Part shown: positions 24,001 through 56,200 of the stretch, one piece after another
Position numbering within the stretch: position 1 is the stretch's first letter
How the letters are laid out: each line of letters starts with the position of its first letter
DNA from: Paralichthys olivaceus
Lineage: Eukaryota > Chordata > Actinopteri > Pleuronectiformes > Paralichthyidae
Assembly: GCF_024713975.1 (NCBI RefSeq)
Contig: NC_091106.1
Coordinates: 12,131,001-12,195,000 of the forward strand
DNA length: 64,000 nt
Direction of reading: 5' to 3'
Notes under the pieces: model-generated
Database searches by the model: none
The model's input: the letters and a program-made list of their open reading frames with translations, nothing else
Told to the model about the DNA's origin: nothing
Translations under genes and position numbers: made by a program

Positions 24001-24700
24001 AGGAGAAGTTTTTTATTTTCTGATTTATAACGTTAAAAACTTAATTTCACATTGGTGCTGGACATACAGTAGTATAGTGTGCACCTGCAAAAAAGAAAAC
24101 ATAATAAAATGTATGTTTTAATTGATATTCATGATGTTTGGCATTATGGCATCATTTGCATACCATTAATGCAGCTTTATGGACATTTACACTGAAAACT
24201 GAAGATGGACGTGTGCTCATTAAGGAGGAAAATTACAAATCTGAGCCATTATACCACCTATTCTCTAAAACACCTGCTCTTTTATTGTTGTAAACAACCA
24301 TGATCTCCTGATCTGCAACACTGATTCTGGTGACTGAACTAACTATAACAATAAAAACAAACAAGAGCCTGCACACTTGCCATGCCACTCTTTTCCACAG
24401 AAAATCGATTGAATAAACTTACTACATACAAAACATTTACAAAGATATTTTTGTGCAACCAAAATCATGTCAGTTGGCTGAATATCCTATATAACAGTAA
24501 AAATTAAATAATAACCATCCAAATGGTTTATGTGAACTACAATGTCCTTTGTTCCTGATCACGTTAAAGAAAAGAGAGATTTCAGTTTCCATAAAGCATG
24601 AAATTAACAGTTTGGAGACTGATTATTCTCTTTTCAGAGGCTTGTTCATCTTTAGCCTTTGAACCTTGTTAAGAACCGTCCCCTTACCTGGATTATAAGA

Positions 24701-43747
<19,047 letters not shown>

Positions 43748-43970
43748 CTTCCCAAAGTGTTGGTGCGTCTCCCGTGATGCCCCCCCCCCACCCCAACCCC
43801 GCTGTTACTCCGTGCGTCTGCGGTGCCCGCGGGTTGCTGCGCACAAGCTTCCGATAAAGAGGACGAGACACTGAAGCGCGATGATAGACTCCGCACACTC
43901 CTCAGAGCTCGTCAGCGACATTCTCCTGCTCATTCTCCTGCGTCTCCGCCTCAGGGTCAAACAAAATTGA
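43748..43970 (-). promoter_or_regulatory. HCRTR2 5'UTR and proximal promoter
   Basis: The 220 bp upstream of the HCRTR2 start codon are GC-rich with multiple CpGs and a poly-C run (about 43781-43800). The ATG at 43747 has a purine three bases upstream (AAG ATG T). No TATA box is evident, which suits a CpG-type promoter. The exact transcription start is unknown. Confidence 0.5.
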
Positions 43971-44131
43971 TTGTGCCGAGCAAGGAGGTGTGAGCTACTT
44001 CAGGAACCCACCCTCCCTCAAAGGGAAAAAGAAATTGTGGATAACAATGGGATGGGGGAGAAGCCAGGGTGAGGCAGGGGGGAGTATAGGAGAAAATCTC
44101 AATGTCTTGGTTTTGTGTGCTGATATAAACA

Positions 44132-44684
44132 TTAAAGGGATAGTTCATCCAAAAATGAAAATCCACTCATTATCTGCTCACCACTATGCTGATGGAGGGA
44201 TGGGTGAAATGTTTGAGTCCACAAAACACTTTTGGAGTTTCAGGAGTAAACAGCATTGCAGCCAAATCCAAAACAATCAAGGCAAATGGTGACCAATTTC
44301 TTCAAACGGAAGAAAGACAAAAATTCCTCCATACTGCATCTGTGGTGTCATCCAAGTGTCTGTAAGCCCCACTATTCAAATTTGACTAGAAACAGCATCA
44401 TTTTCACCATGTTTTTAGTCTAAGTGTCCTGTGATCCACCCATGAACAAGGCTCCTGAAGAGGAGCGGACATTTAGGCTAAAAACCTGGTGTAAATGACA
44501 CTGTTTTGAGTCAAATTTAGTGATCACCATAAACTTCAAGTGTGTTGGATTTGGCTGCATTGCTGTTTACCCCTGATACTCTAAAGGTATTTTGTGGATT
44601 CAAACACTTCAACCACCCCCCCATCAGCATAGTGGTGAATAGATAATGAGTGAATTTTTATTTTTGGGTGAAATATCCCTTTAA
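44132..44684. mobile_element. Foldback MITE with TTAA ends
   Basis: The 553-bp element begins TTAAAGGGATAGTTCATCC and ends with the near-perfect reverse complement (GGGTGAAATATCCCTTTAA). The outer inverted arms extend about 140 bp each (44132-44273 against 44543-44684), and inner blocks near 44381-44420 and 44470-44518 are also inverted, so most of the element could fold into one hairpin. TTAA at both edges fits a TTAA target duplication, as used by piggyBac- or Kolobok-type transposases. There is no coding capacity, so it is nonautonomous. Confidence 0.88.
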
Positions 44685-44901
44685 AGTATTCCCACATAAC
44701 AACATCACATCTCATATCTCTGCATAAGCTCTCTCTAGAGTTTCTTTTTCATGGATCAAGTTCAAGTTTTTTTTTAAAGATTTCAATATTTACACTACGT
44801 TTACATGCATTTTTAATGTTGGCAGTCCAGATAGTTTATATTAATGGAGTCAAGTTGATATAGAGCTGCAGCGTCTTCATCTGTTTGAAATTCAGTGCAG
44901 A

Positions 44902-44945
44902 AGTCCACGAGGAGCCTCGACACGAGGAGCCTCGACACGAGGAAC
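44902..44945. repeat. Short minisatellite
   Basis: About three tandem copies of a 15-bp unit (GAGGAGCCTCGACAC-like). The unit contains the near-palindrome GAGGAGCCTC. Confidence 0.8.
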
Positions 44946-46494
44946 GCTTGCAGACACAAGCTTCTCAAAGGACGACCAGATGCCCGTTTCAACCACTTAA
45001 TCAGCCTGCATGATCAAATTGCATGAGCTACGAACACAGCAGTGCAGTTAATTAAAATGAATTGGCTAATGTGACACAAAATGTTGATAGTTTCAGGGTG
45101 GTGTGTAACAAATGATAACAAGAGTAGTTTTTCTTTTAATTAATTTAAGGTTCAAACATTAGCCTCAATTATTAATTATTAATGATCCCCTCTTCTTTGG
45201 TGCATTCACTGTCACAAGCTGCACACTAATGCTGCAATAACAGGTATCATGAGTCTGCACAACACCTCCTGTATCTGTATGGTTGTGTTGATGCAGCAGT
45301 TTGGAGTGAAATATGATGTTTTTGAGTGAGATAAGTGGCCTCTGGTGACTAAAGTGGTGGAAACTTGCAGAAAGACAAATTGGAGAAAACTGAGGTCAAA
45401 ATGGATCAATTCACAAAGGGGTAAAGGAGTTTTTGTTCATCCGTGCATAGTTTTATATGCTGGAGTGATGGTTTTTCTATGTCTGACTTACCTTCACATC
45501 CAGATGCAACTCTCAATCATATATCATGTTTAAAATTGTATTTTAAATATTTTATAGAAATATTAATTATATTACGTTGATCGTTTACCATTTTAAGATC
45601 TTTTATGGCAGGTTTTTCCTATTTATCCTTATTTAGTAATAAGATGTTGATAGGCTGAAGTCTCTCCAGAGTTGTGATTCATAACTTAAAGCAACTTGAG
45701 ATATGATTTGTCCTTATTATTCTCATTGTTAGTTAAATGCTTCACACTGTATTTAATTCCCTCAATACGTCTGAGGGTAATGTCATTAGTAGGAGACAGC
45801 AGGTGTTCCCTCTTTCCAGATGTCATTTACTCCATTGTAAAGTGGGACGTGTCTCATTTCCCCATCAGACCATTCCTATTATTTATGCAATGTGAGTTTC
45901 CTGTCTCAGCCAAGGTTATTAAAATGGCACGCATGCTCATTCAGATCCTGACAATGTCATTTTCAAGTCTTTGTCTCTTTTATTGAATGCATTTCATCCA
46001 CAAAAGCTGGACCCATCAAATATTCTTCCTCTTGTTTTATCTACCTTCTAATACTAACTATCTGTATTTGGAACGCAAATTTCGCGTTGTGTAACATGGA
46101 CACGTGAAACCTTCAGTATTGATAAAAAGTGAATAAACAGGTGATGTGTTCTGCAGCAGTCAGTGGGGGCAGGGTAGTGCCTTCAGCTTGCAGCGGATTT
46201 TAATTGTCCCGCCAGATCGTTTTGATAATCTTTTTATTGTAATTATTGTTATTTCACCATATCAGACTGACACAGACATTCACAAGTGTGGGCTGATCTC
46301 CATCATGCCAACAACATTCATAGAATCACCTCCTCTTTAGCAATGCTACTGTGCCTTATGTCGAGCAGAGTTACAGAGCTTTTATTTTGAAAGGTTGGGA
46401 ACTCTTTAGGTCTGAATATTGTCCCGTTGCTCATGGATCATTGCAAATAAACCACATTAGATGTTTTCACAGCATTAAAAAAAGTCAGTAGGAG

Positions 46495-46600
46495 GCAGGA
46501 TTTATCACCTACACTGCAGGCAGCCACCAGGAGGTGATGAAGACACTTTGGCTTCACTTTTGGGGAACAGGCATGTCATCCATCTTTATACATGTGGAAG
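46495..46600 (+). repeat. Interspersed repeat family A, 3' fragment
   Basis: Blocks 'ctgcaggcagccaccaggag', 'ttggcttcacttttggggaa' and 'ggcatgtcatccatctttat' match the end of the longer family A copies. The 5' two thirds are absent. Confidence 0.65.
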
Positions 46601-49600
46601 CTCTAGAGTCGCTAGAGGACACCAGAACTGTAAGGTTTGTGTCACTGGAGTTTCCTATCAAATATCTGCTTATATATGTGAGTCATTGTCAGCGGAGTAG
46701 GCTCATATAACTGTGATCCTGCAGATCTGTCCTCCCATAGTGAAGAGTCTACTCACATTGAAAATATCTCCAAACATATTAATTACGAAACGAACAAAAC
46801 AAAGATGACAGACACAAATGCGCCGTGTTCACAGAGATGTTCGGCAGCGAAATAACTGAAGATCGTTTTCAACGCTGCTGTGAAATCATCTTTCTACTTC
46901 ATTATTATTGTGTCATGAAAAACGAAGAGACCGCTCTCAGACATGACATGTCAATTTAAAGCCTTCTTCAGCGTATTAAAAGTAGTCTACACAGTTGCCA
47001 TGACACTGCGCCCAAGTTTCTGTAAGACCCAATCCAATCTTTTCTCTTTGTTTGTATTGATTTTCTTCGTCATCTTCATGTGGACAAAGGAGATTGACAG
47101 GACTGAGCCGTTTTTCGTATACTACCGTTGACAATCAGCTGGTTTTCTATTCTTCCCTGTTCAGGGTTTCAGACACAATCTTTAGTTGTTATGATTGTTG
47201 ATCGTACAAGAAGTATTCATGGCAAACAAGGCAGCTTTAACAAGAAGGTTTAACTAAGGTTAGAGAAAGTAATGCTTGATGGCGTAGTCGATCTTAAGTT
47301 CTACAGAAAAGCTGTCAGAAATGAGCACTTTATGATATATCGCTTTTCAAATGATTGACTTCCAACGAATCTTAACACATAATCCCTGTCTGATACTTAT
47401 CCTCGTATCAGGACGCCGTCCAGCTAATTAATTTGGCTTTCGCTGTTGCACTTGAAATAATGAGAACCTGTGAGCAAACTGAGAATCTGCTCTTTGAGAG
47501 ATAGCTTTGAATATTCAGCCTTTGGGAATCTTCTTTGTAAATCACATGAAGTCAAGGATTAAAGGATAATCACAAGTAAGTAGCAATTAATGTCCTAATT
47601 CAGATCATGTGAAGTGAGGACATGAAACTCTGGAAAACTTTTTAAACAGCAAAATAATCCATCAATCGACTGACGTCTAAAACATTATCAATGATGCAGT
47701 CAGACAGATTGCAACAGATCCACTCAATAATATGTGTCAGAGGTTATTTACAGAAATTGCTCTTCTACACATGTGAAGCTGTATCCATGAAACTTGAAGC
47801 TGAAACCATACGGCACGTCAACAACTGTTAACAACTTTCTAAAAACTTAAATTTGCCTTCATGAAATTTATAAATTCGTTCAATTCAGACTTAATCTGCC
47901 AAGACAAAGAATCATAAAATATCTGCGGTCCATTTTCATGGTTGGAAAAACTCATCAAATCTGAGACAGAGTGGAAATAGGAAAAACAGCAAAGTATTGA
48001 TTTGAGTCTGGATCAAAAAAAGTTTATAAAAAATGTGAGATGTGAAATTAGATCAGCATCATGCTTTAGCAGTGGTTTGCCTTTTTGATTTTATTCTCAT
48101 CGGATCTCCAAAGTCTCCTTTGTTGGCACATATTCACTGCATCGATGAGCACATCTTTTTCATCTGGCCTCTGTCAGCGAGGAGACAAAGCCTCCCACAC
48201 AGGAAATTACAAGAGATTATACATTTCAAGTAAAATGTAATGTTTGATTGTAATCACGCTACAGACACTGACACAAAACTGCATTTAACCTACTGATCTC
48301 TGACTCAAAGTTTAACCTGCCTGTGCCTGCTCAACCATTCTAATAATATATAATCATACACAAATTATCATTCTTTCATTCCCCATGCAGCCATTACAAC
48401 AGCCATTAGTCATTAGTCATAATCCACAGTGGAACAGATGCCTAAATGTATGTCTTTACATATGATATCATTTATCTACAGCACAGTCTATTGTAATCCA
48501 ACATACATCTTCTGTATGTGTGACAATTGCCATATAATAAGAATAACATATAATAATAATAACGGCACAGCAACTAAACTTTTCAGGACTAAGGTAAATG
48601 AGATGATGTAATAAAATAATACAGAAATAAACTTTAAATCTAAACAATAACAATAGAATGATGAAACACATGCAGGAGATACAAATGGTGTACTTAGATT
48701 AATAAAAGAATTTATGAAAAAAAAGACATTGATTTAAGAGATGTCATTGATTCCATATGCCTCAGAGAGTTTCAGAGCTGAGGAGCCGTGACATTAAAAG
48801 AATGCAGCCGTGCTGTATGATCTGACTCTAGTTCTGTCTCATGGAGAAGCAGTTATTTAGCAATGTAGCTGCTAACATGTTTACTTGCACATTTTTGACA
48901 TTTGGTTATACAGTATTGTTTAACATTTTCTGAACAGCCATTATTCATCTCTAGAACATATCTTGGTCTATTACCAGTAAGTAGAGCTACGGAGCAGAGA
49001 CTCATGAGCTATGACACAGTTTATACTTCCACTCAAACTTTTATTATGTCAGTTTAGTTTGTAGAAGAATTGTCACGCATGGAGATATTTAATCTTTGGT
49101 GATATGTTGATATTTTTCATTTATCTTTTAGCTTCTTTCTTGTGCAGCTTTTTTTATTTATTTTTTCTGACTTAGCTCTGTGTTAATCTGTAACTGTAAT
49201 ATCTTCTTCTAAGACGTCTTCCAAATGCGCTGTCTGCAAAATGTCAAATATTAGATCAAGTGTCTGGGAGAAACCGAAAATGTCAGGAAGACCATCAGAA
49301 AGATGCAAATCTGTGCTCATGTTTAATGGGAAGAATCTGAGCAGAGGAAATTATTTTAGAAGAACACTCTGTATTTATTAGTCAACAGAAACTGCTTTTT
49401 ATATTATGAATAAATTTGATTATTTTTGCTTAAATAGTCTTTAAGATTTAAAACATATTCTCGAATGTGGTTGTATTGTGAATTTCTACTTCTTCAACTC
49501 AAATAAGATACAAACACACACAGCTGTCTGCTACATTTCACCAAAACATATATAGTGGGCAGGGGACAGTGAAGCTGAAGAGGGACTGCGAGAGTGGAAG

Positions 49601-52600
49601 TTTTATTTTTTCTTTCCTTCCCTTCCATTAATGTGGGGAGAGCAGCAACGCGATCAGGCAACATCCATTCACCCCTAGAGTGGAATTCAATTGTTGGAAG
49701 TGCACTGCATTTCAATGAGGCTCACTGGAAATGCTCGCAGCAATGTCAAAATCAGCATCAACCGACCACATGAAAGATGTGCTTCAGGTGTATCGAAGAA
49801 CTCCGCTGTCAAATATTTTAACCGAGTTCCAGATCCTCATCAAAGCGAGAGGATCTGTAGCTGTCAGAGAAGAGGAGGAGGATGTGGCTGCATTGCATCA
49901 CATAATATTGAGACTGCTCCATTTATTCTTGCTCTGCGATTACAGAAGGGATTGTTCAGCTGCAGGAGTCCTCTGCACCTGGAAATTAAGTTCCACAGCA
50001 ATCACTTGTGCATAATGTTATTACCTTGCTGTAATTCTGACATTCATTTACCAAGCGAACATGCTCATTGGCTGCACTAAGCAAAGGAGAATAGACTACA
50101 ATGCCTTTGTTGTCATTGGGCAACAAACTTGACTGCGCATCTCCGAAACGTTCGTATAAAAATCCACAAGTAAAGAAATTATACATAAAATGTGTTTTTA
50201 TGTGAAGTTCAATGTTAAATAATGTTTCACGATCAAATATTTTTCCCATAGAGCTGCTGATTTAGGGAAAAGTTTATGTGAGGGTCAACTGGCCAAACTG
50301 AAAAAACTTAATGAGAAAGCTGCTTATAGGGTTAACATTTAACATTTAGGAGATGGATTATGTTTACCCCCAAAAAAAGATATGAACATGTTTTTTATAA
50401 TATCTGAAATGATGTCTCCTTGCTTTTTGCAAGGATGACTGTAATGAAGATACCATCTGTGTCTTTGACAAAGCATAATGGATATGGGGTGGGCGGGTCA
50501 TAGGATAGAAAAGGACCGGATGAAGTAAAATTATACAGTGGAAAACAGAGCAAGAGAGAGAGATACATTGATGCCATAATAATATAGGAAAGAAAAAAAT
50601 AATAATAATGATAACTTGAGGAAATGTGCTCTGCTGTAAATTATATCTTACCGTTTTTTCAAGTGGATGCATCTCCATCCTCTTTAGATGAAAGTACATT
50701 ACATACACAAGAGTTTTTCTCTCTCAGAAAATAAAAAAAGGTCTAAAAATATATTTCTTTCTTCATACACAATATTCTATAAAAACCTTTCAAATAAATG
50801 AGAAAAGGAAATGGTGAAAATAAATCAACAGTGTGTTGATTCATGAAAATTATTTTTGTCACACAGCTTCCTTTGACTCTACGTTAGTTCAATGGTGTCA
50901 AAATAGTAAAATCAGTTATATGATTATTCCTTTCACATTACAACAATATATACATACACATTAGAACAATATATGTTTCGAATGTTTTACTCATGTGGTA
51001 AAAGAGGATGTTTGCTTCTTTTAGACCTTTAGAGTATACCTTTACTCTAAAGTTTTAAAACATAAAGATTAAATGTTTCTCTCCGTGTTGTACAATCGTA
51101 CAATCAGTTGCCAAGAGGATCTTTGTTGAGTCAAAACATTGCTTATATAAGCTCAAGGGAGCTGTGACTCCTGATAACAGCTAATTTTCTTTTTCTTAAC
51201 TTTGGTGTAATCACCACAGAGAGCGGAACAGAGAGAGAGAGAGCAGCAAATTGCTCCCAATTTGTTGCAGATTTTCTTTCGGGTTTTCTTTTTTTCACTT
51301 TTTGTTGAGCTCTACTGCAAAGTGTGTAATTTACATGACTCCCGGACATCCTGCCGTCATATAGCAGACGGAAACTCAGAACATAACCCATAATTTTCAT
51401 CAACATTTTATCAGCATCAGATATCAGCTCTGTTCTTTATATACAGTCTATGGTTGGAACTCAATCTACCGCTGCCGCATGAGAACTCAAGCTTCTGTGC
51501 ATGAGGCACCCGTTCAATCAGATGAGCTGTTGCGTGCTATCTATTAAGTACATTTTTAAGTGTTCAGTCTATTAGGGGCGCACCAGGTTCTACTCTACCT
51601 CACCGCAGGTCTCTCTCATCTCAAACTAACACGACTGTGGTCTCCCTCGGCTGTGATGTAACTTTTCTGTCGACTGCTGTCTTTACGAGCCTGTAGACCT
51701 GATTTATCCTCGCCAACCTGCTGTTGCATGAGTGCTCATTTCAGGAAACAAAAATGATCAATGTAAGTTTTTTATTTGTAATGAATTTGTATTTAATTGA
51801 ACCTTTCTCTGTAGATTGTCTTTAGCTTTATACTTTGCCTCATTCCAAAACAAAAATGTAGTTGGTTCAGTTTTTAATGAGGGGAATTGTTTGGATTGTT
51901 TCTCACTTATGGTGAGCTGTCAGCGATGCTTATGTGCACATAATGCGTTATTGTTAAAGTCCAAGTCCGACCATTATTGATGCAAACCAACTTGAATATA
52001 TAGATTATTTTGTCTTTTATGTTTTCTGTAGGATGTAACTTAGCGGCAACAGCTTTTGAAACAATCCCCCAGATGCTCAAGTTCTTTTATTAAGTTGACA
52101 GTTAAAATTAGACTGTGAGACACAATTTTCACAACATAAAACAAAACCTTTGATTTCTCTTGAAGAGGAAAGCTTCAGTGACTGGTTTACATTTTCTTCC
52201 AGCTGGGCCCTGTCACCACTGTATGTTTTCAAATCCAGTCATTAAAAGTTTCAATAAAGCATGTGAAAAAATAAACAGTTCAAAACTTTATTAGACATTG
52301 TAAAATTATTGCAACCCCCATAGCATTCATAAAACCTCTGTCAAACACATAAATATCAAGGATGTGATGACGTACAGATATGTTTTCCATCATGTGGAGC
52401 CCTGGTTAGATTTTGTGTTGAAGGCATATGCAACAGTTTAACCTTAACGGTCAGAATCCTCTAATGAAACACAACAGCACATCGGTATGCCCACAGTGAC
52501 AAATTGTGCAGATATACACAGTGTACACATTCACACAGCTATGAGTCAATGCATCCGAAGCATCCCTTGACAGCGTTTGAATTCATTACCTTGATTGACC

Positions 52601-52869
52601 CAAGTGGAAAATAAATAGCATGAAAGAGGAGTTTTGAGATAATGTTCTATAATAAGTCCACAGCATGTATTCATATAAAATATACTCTGTTCGCCTCTTA
52701 CTGGTATTCATCAGTGCACAAGTAAAAGAAGCAGAGGTTGATGTGTAAACAGTATTTTGCTAAATAAACAAAGAAATCAAGGGCATAAATACAAATCACA
52801 GACTATGAATGGACAATGCATCTTCACTTCCTCCTGTTGTGCAAAAATTACGTTTTGATATCCCAGATC

Positions 52870-53215
52870 ATGGGCTTTTGACATAATTTGGAGCCAGAGT
52901 GAAGGTCCTGCTAATACATGAGCTCGACCAATCACAGCTGTCAATCATAATGTTTTATCATGTTTTTATCAAATAAAGACTTAAAAAGAAACTTATCTGA
53001 CAAATGAGTACTTGGACAAACAGTGTAATGAGAATGATCTTTGAAATGAAAATCTTTGAGAAAATTTTACTTAATCTGTACATAGACTTTTTAGTTTTGT
53101 TCATCTCTCATAACATGGAGGAGGTGGGTTTATGACCTAAAATGCAGCCAGCCACCGATGATTTGGCTTCATTGTTCGGGAGCTGTCATGTCGTCCATCT
53201 TTATATCCAGTCGAT
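52870..53215 (+). repeat. Interspersed repeat family A, forward copy 3
   Basis: Blocks 'catgagctcgaccaatcaca', 'gctgtcaatcataatgtttt', 'tctctcataacatggaggag', 'aatgcagccagccaccgat' and 'gctgtcatgtcgtccatctt' in family A order. It lies just downstream of the FAM83B stop codon, so it may be transcribed as part of that 3'UTR in the antisense direction. Confidence 0.7.
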
Positions 53216-53287
53216 GATAGAAATAGAAATATTACCAGTGTGCCCATTCGTCATAATTGACGATTATGTGTTCTGCAAATGCATCAG

Positions 53288-56200
53288 TCAGTACTTGTTC
53301 TTGTGTATGAGATTTCCCACCCTATGAAAAAACTTCCCCAGCTTATTTTCATGGTGTCCTCGTGAAGCCCGGTTGAGGCTGTGTTCGGCAGCTGCGTCGG
53401 CTTTAGGAAGGCTTTTGGTTTTCTCTTGGGAACGTGTGTTTCCAAAGCCATGTGGAGATTGTTTCTTTTCCAATGAGCAGAATGGCTCAAACCTGCTATA
53501 CAGGCGACTGTCTGCCCCACCATTTTTTGTCCATCTGTCTGTATCAAGGCTGTCCAGAACAGTGGATTTCTGCTGTTTGGTTGTATCGGGGCGAGTCGGG
53601 ACCTGCGGTGAATGTTGGTACTCCTTAGTCGTCAACTCAGGTTTCAAAGAGTTTGGATGTCTGTCTTTTGGCCACTTCCTTTGGTGCTCTGAGGAGGATC
53701 TGACTGGGCTACTTGTGTTTCTTTGGACTTTTTGATATCCATCAGATTTTTTCACCTCATCCTCAGCTGTTAAAGTGTCTGTGCTTACACCTGAATTGAG
53801 ACTTAACGTTTCAACATTCCTGACTAAATCCTCTTTTTTCTCTGGTATATTCAGCATTGATTTTATGTTCTTGGAGCTCTTCTGGAGTAAAGGTTGAGAG
53901 CCCTTGCTGTTGGCTATAGCCATCAAATCCCTGCTTTTCACATCCAGAGTTGCTGCAGACACAGTCCTGCACGGGGGTTCCAGCCATTTGGGGGTACCAG
54001 GGCCCATTGTACCTGTGATATTCTTGACATCATATTGAGAGACAGACCTTTGATCTTCATTCAGATTTGACACATATGCACCATTCTGAGAATTGATCCC
54101 TGCTGTGCTCCTATTAATGGGCATCCTTGCAAAAGCTGCATACATGTGACCTGAGGATTCATGTGCGTACTCTGTGTTTGATCTCGGATCTGCAAGGCTA
54201 TGCCTTTTCTGCCAACTGTCTGTCAGGATGTCAGGGTTTGTGATCATATGTCCACCTTTAGCTCGGCCTAAACTGGCATAAGCAGATTGATAAGAGTTCA
54301 TTCCTGGACCGTAGTTTGCATTATTGCGATTGTCATCCAAAATCTGCGAACTTTGTCCCTTCATCATGAATTCGTCATTATTTATTCTGTTCTCACAGGC
54401 TGCAGTTGGATTCCACTGCATAGATGTGTAGTGCAGAGGAGTGTGTGGTGCTGCTCTGTTTGGCTCCATGTGCTCTGGTATAGTTGGCCTTAAAACATAG
54501 GAAGACCTGGTTCGTCCCTGCATGAAAGAACCAGCTTTGACCGTTTGTCCGTCAAACTGGTCTAAATAGTCACAAGAGTCTCCGAATGGGACGTCAGGGT
54601 TTTTGAGGTAAGACTCGATCCGCAATGTGCGCATGAACGACTTTGATGTATTCTCCAGTGTTGGCATATTCTGCTGCATGGACAGAATGTGTTTGTCACT
54701 GTCATTATAAATGTTTTGACCTCTGTATATCTGCGGCACTTGTAAATAATTGTCCCTGGGATAGTTTATTCCATTTCCTGTTTCTCTGGAGATATTCCAG
54801 TGGCTTGCCCTGGGCTCGATGTTCTGTGGCATATATACATCTTGTCTCTCCCCTGCATAGCTGTGCCTTTTCAAGAGGTTCATTGCCTCTGAAGACTGCA
54901 AATGGGACATCTGGTTCTGTGCACCGAGCCCATTCTCAATCAATGGCCCCAGGTTGTTTGGTTCCTCTTCTAAGAACCTCTCCTCAAGGTCTCTCAGGCC
55001 CAGTTTCCTCTCACAGGTCTTCCGATAGACTGTGTCCAGCGTGTGCCTTAGCATGTCCCTCCTTTCAATTTTCTGTCCAGAATGAGATGCTGGCAAAATC
55101 TGTCGTCCATATGACCCGTTTTGTTGAAACAAGCCCTCCGGGAGGCTAAGCTCAGCTGGCACAGTCGACCGGGCGTAGAGAGTTCGAAACTCCTCATCGT
55201 ACAACTTCACCAGATGGCCTGTGATGATCTGTACCATGCTCAGATGAATCTTCTCATATGACCAAGTAAAGCTGTAAACAAACATAAAAACGTGAATATA
55301 TTGAATTTAAAAAACATTGTTTAAAAACATTCAATTTAATTTAATTTTTTATCCATTTGGGACTAAAATACAAAATATATTTAAAAAATAACACTGGTTC
55401 TGGGTGATTTATTTTTTTTGCAAAGTCTATTTTTACATTTATGCTGAAAGAAAAAACTAAAGCTGCCCCATTTTATAGAGGCTTTTTTTCTTGTAAGGCA
55501 GCTGTTAACTACTCCTAACAGCTTTTCTGATGTGAAGCCATGCTTATTTACCTGTATGAGCCATAAATCGCTGTGTGGCAGTCAACTAAAAGAAACTTCT
55601 GCTCCATTGCGCCATGAAATCTTGCTCCTGATCGACAGAGGTAATCCTGACCTTTCACAGTGCGGACCCTCACGTTCTGTCACCAGAGCAGTGAAAGGAA
55701 AATGTCAGAATTGTATTTACACTGTTGAAGTTTACAAAATAAGCTCATAAATGTCAGTCAAACAGAAGAACAGCTGAGAAAGGCGTTGCATTGTTAATCA
55801 ACATTCTGCAGAGTTTGAATGTTGCATTTGTTGGTTTCTGCTGCAACCGGTTGTATGCATGACTCCACCCAATAAACAGGAGAAACCAGATTTTGATAAT
55901 GAGACTTTGTTTCCACAACAGTGAAATATGAATGGACATTGGCTTGCATGCAGTTTGTATGTAGATATAGAGTCATATGCAAAATATACATATAGAAAAA
56001 ACTGAGGGTACATTCTCTTACAACACCTCAAAGCAAAGCAACAACCTCGAAAAACATATCATTTTCAATGTTATGTACGTTAGAATCAAGAGATGCTCAC
56101 ATGGATGTTTTAAATCACATACAGTACTCACCCTGAGTTGTTGAATTTTTACATCGTGATTTTCTGCCATTGTGAGGAAACATTTCAAATGTAAATCATC

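Larger units (their letters stand above)
20410..24700. other. Spacer between GFRAL start and HCRTR2 end
   Basis: This 4.3-kb spacer contains the GFRAL promoter side (about 20410-20640), a degenerate foldback element (20750-21080) and a long AT-rich stretch with a GAA-rich patch near 23338-23370. The HCRTR2 3'UTR lies at its right end: a reverse AATAAA at 24281-24286 is the nearest good polyadenylation signal, about 415 bp past the HCRTR2 stop. No coding sequence is supported. Confidence 0.6.
43971..53287. other. Spacer between HCRTR2 and FAM83B
   Basis: A 9.3-kb spacer. It holds the intact foldback MITE (44132-44684), a small minisatellite (about 44902-44945), family A fragments (46495-46600, 52870-53215, and a short tail near 51435) and a GA run (51228-51242). 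The block at 49600-50160 is high-complexity, with open frames on two registers but no recognisable protein. A reverse AATAAA at 52287-52292 could end FAM83B transcripts about 1 kb past the stop. Confidence 0.6.

Noticed and set aside
54643..55149. 168-codon plus-strand frame
   Set aside because: Antisense shadow of the long FAM83B last exon.
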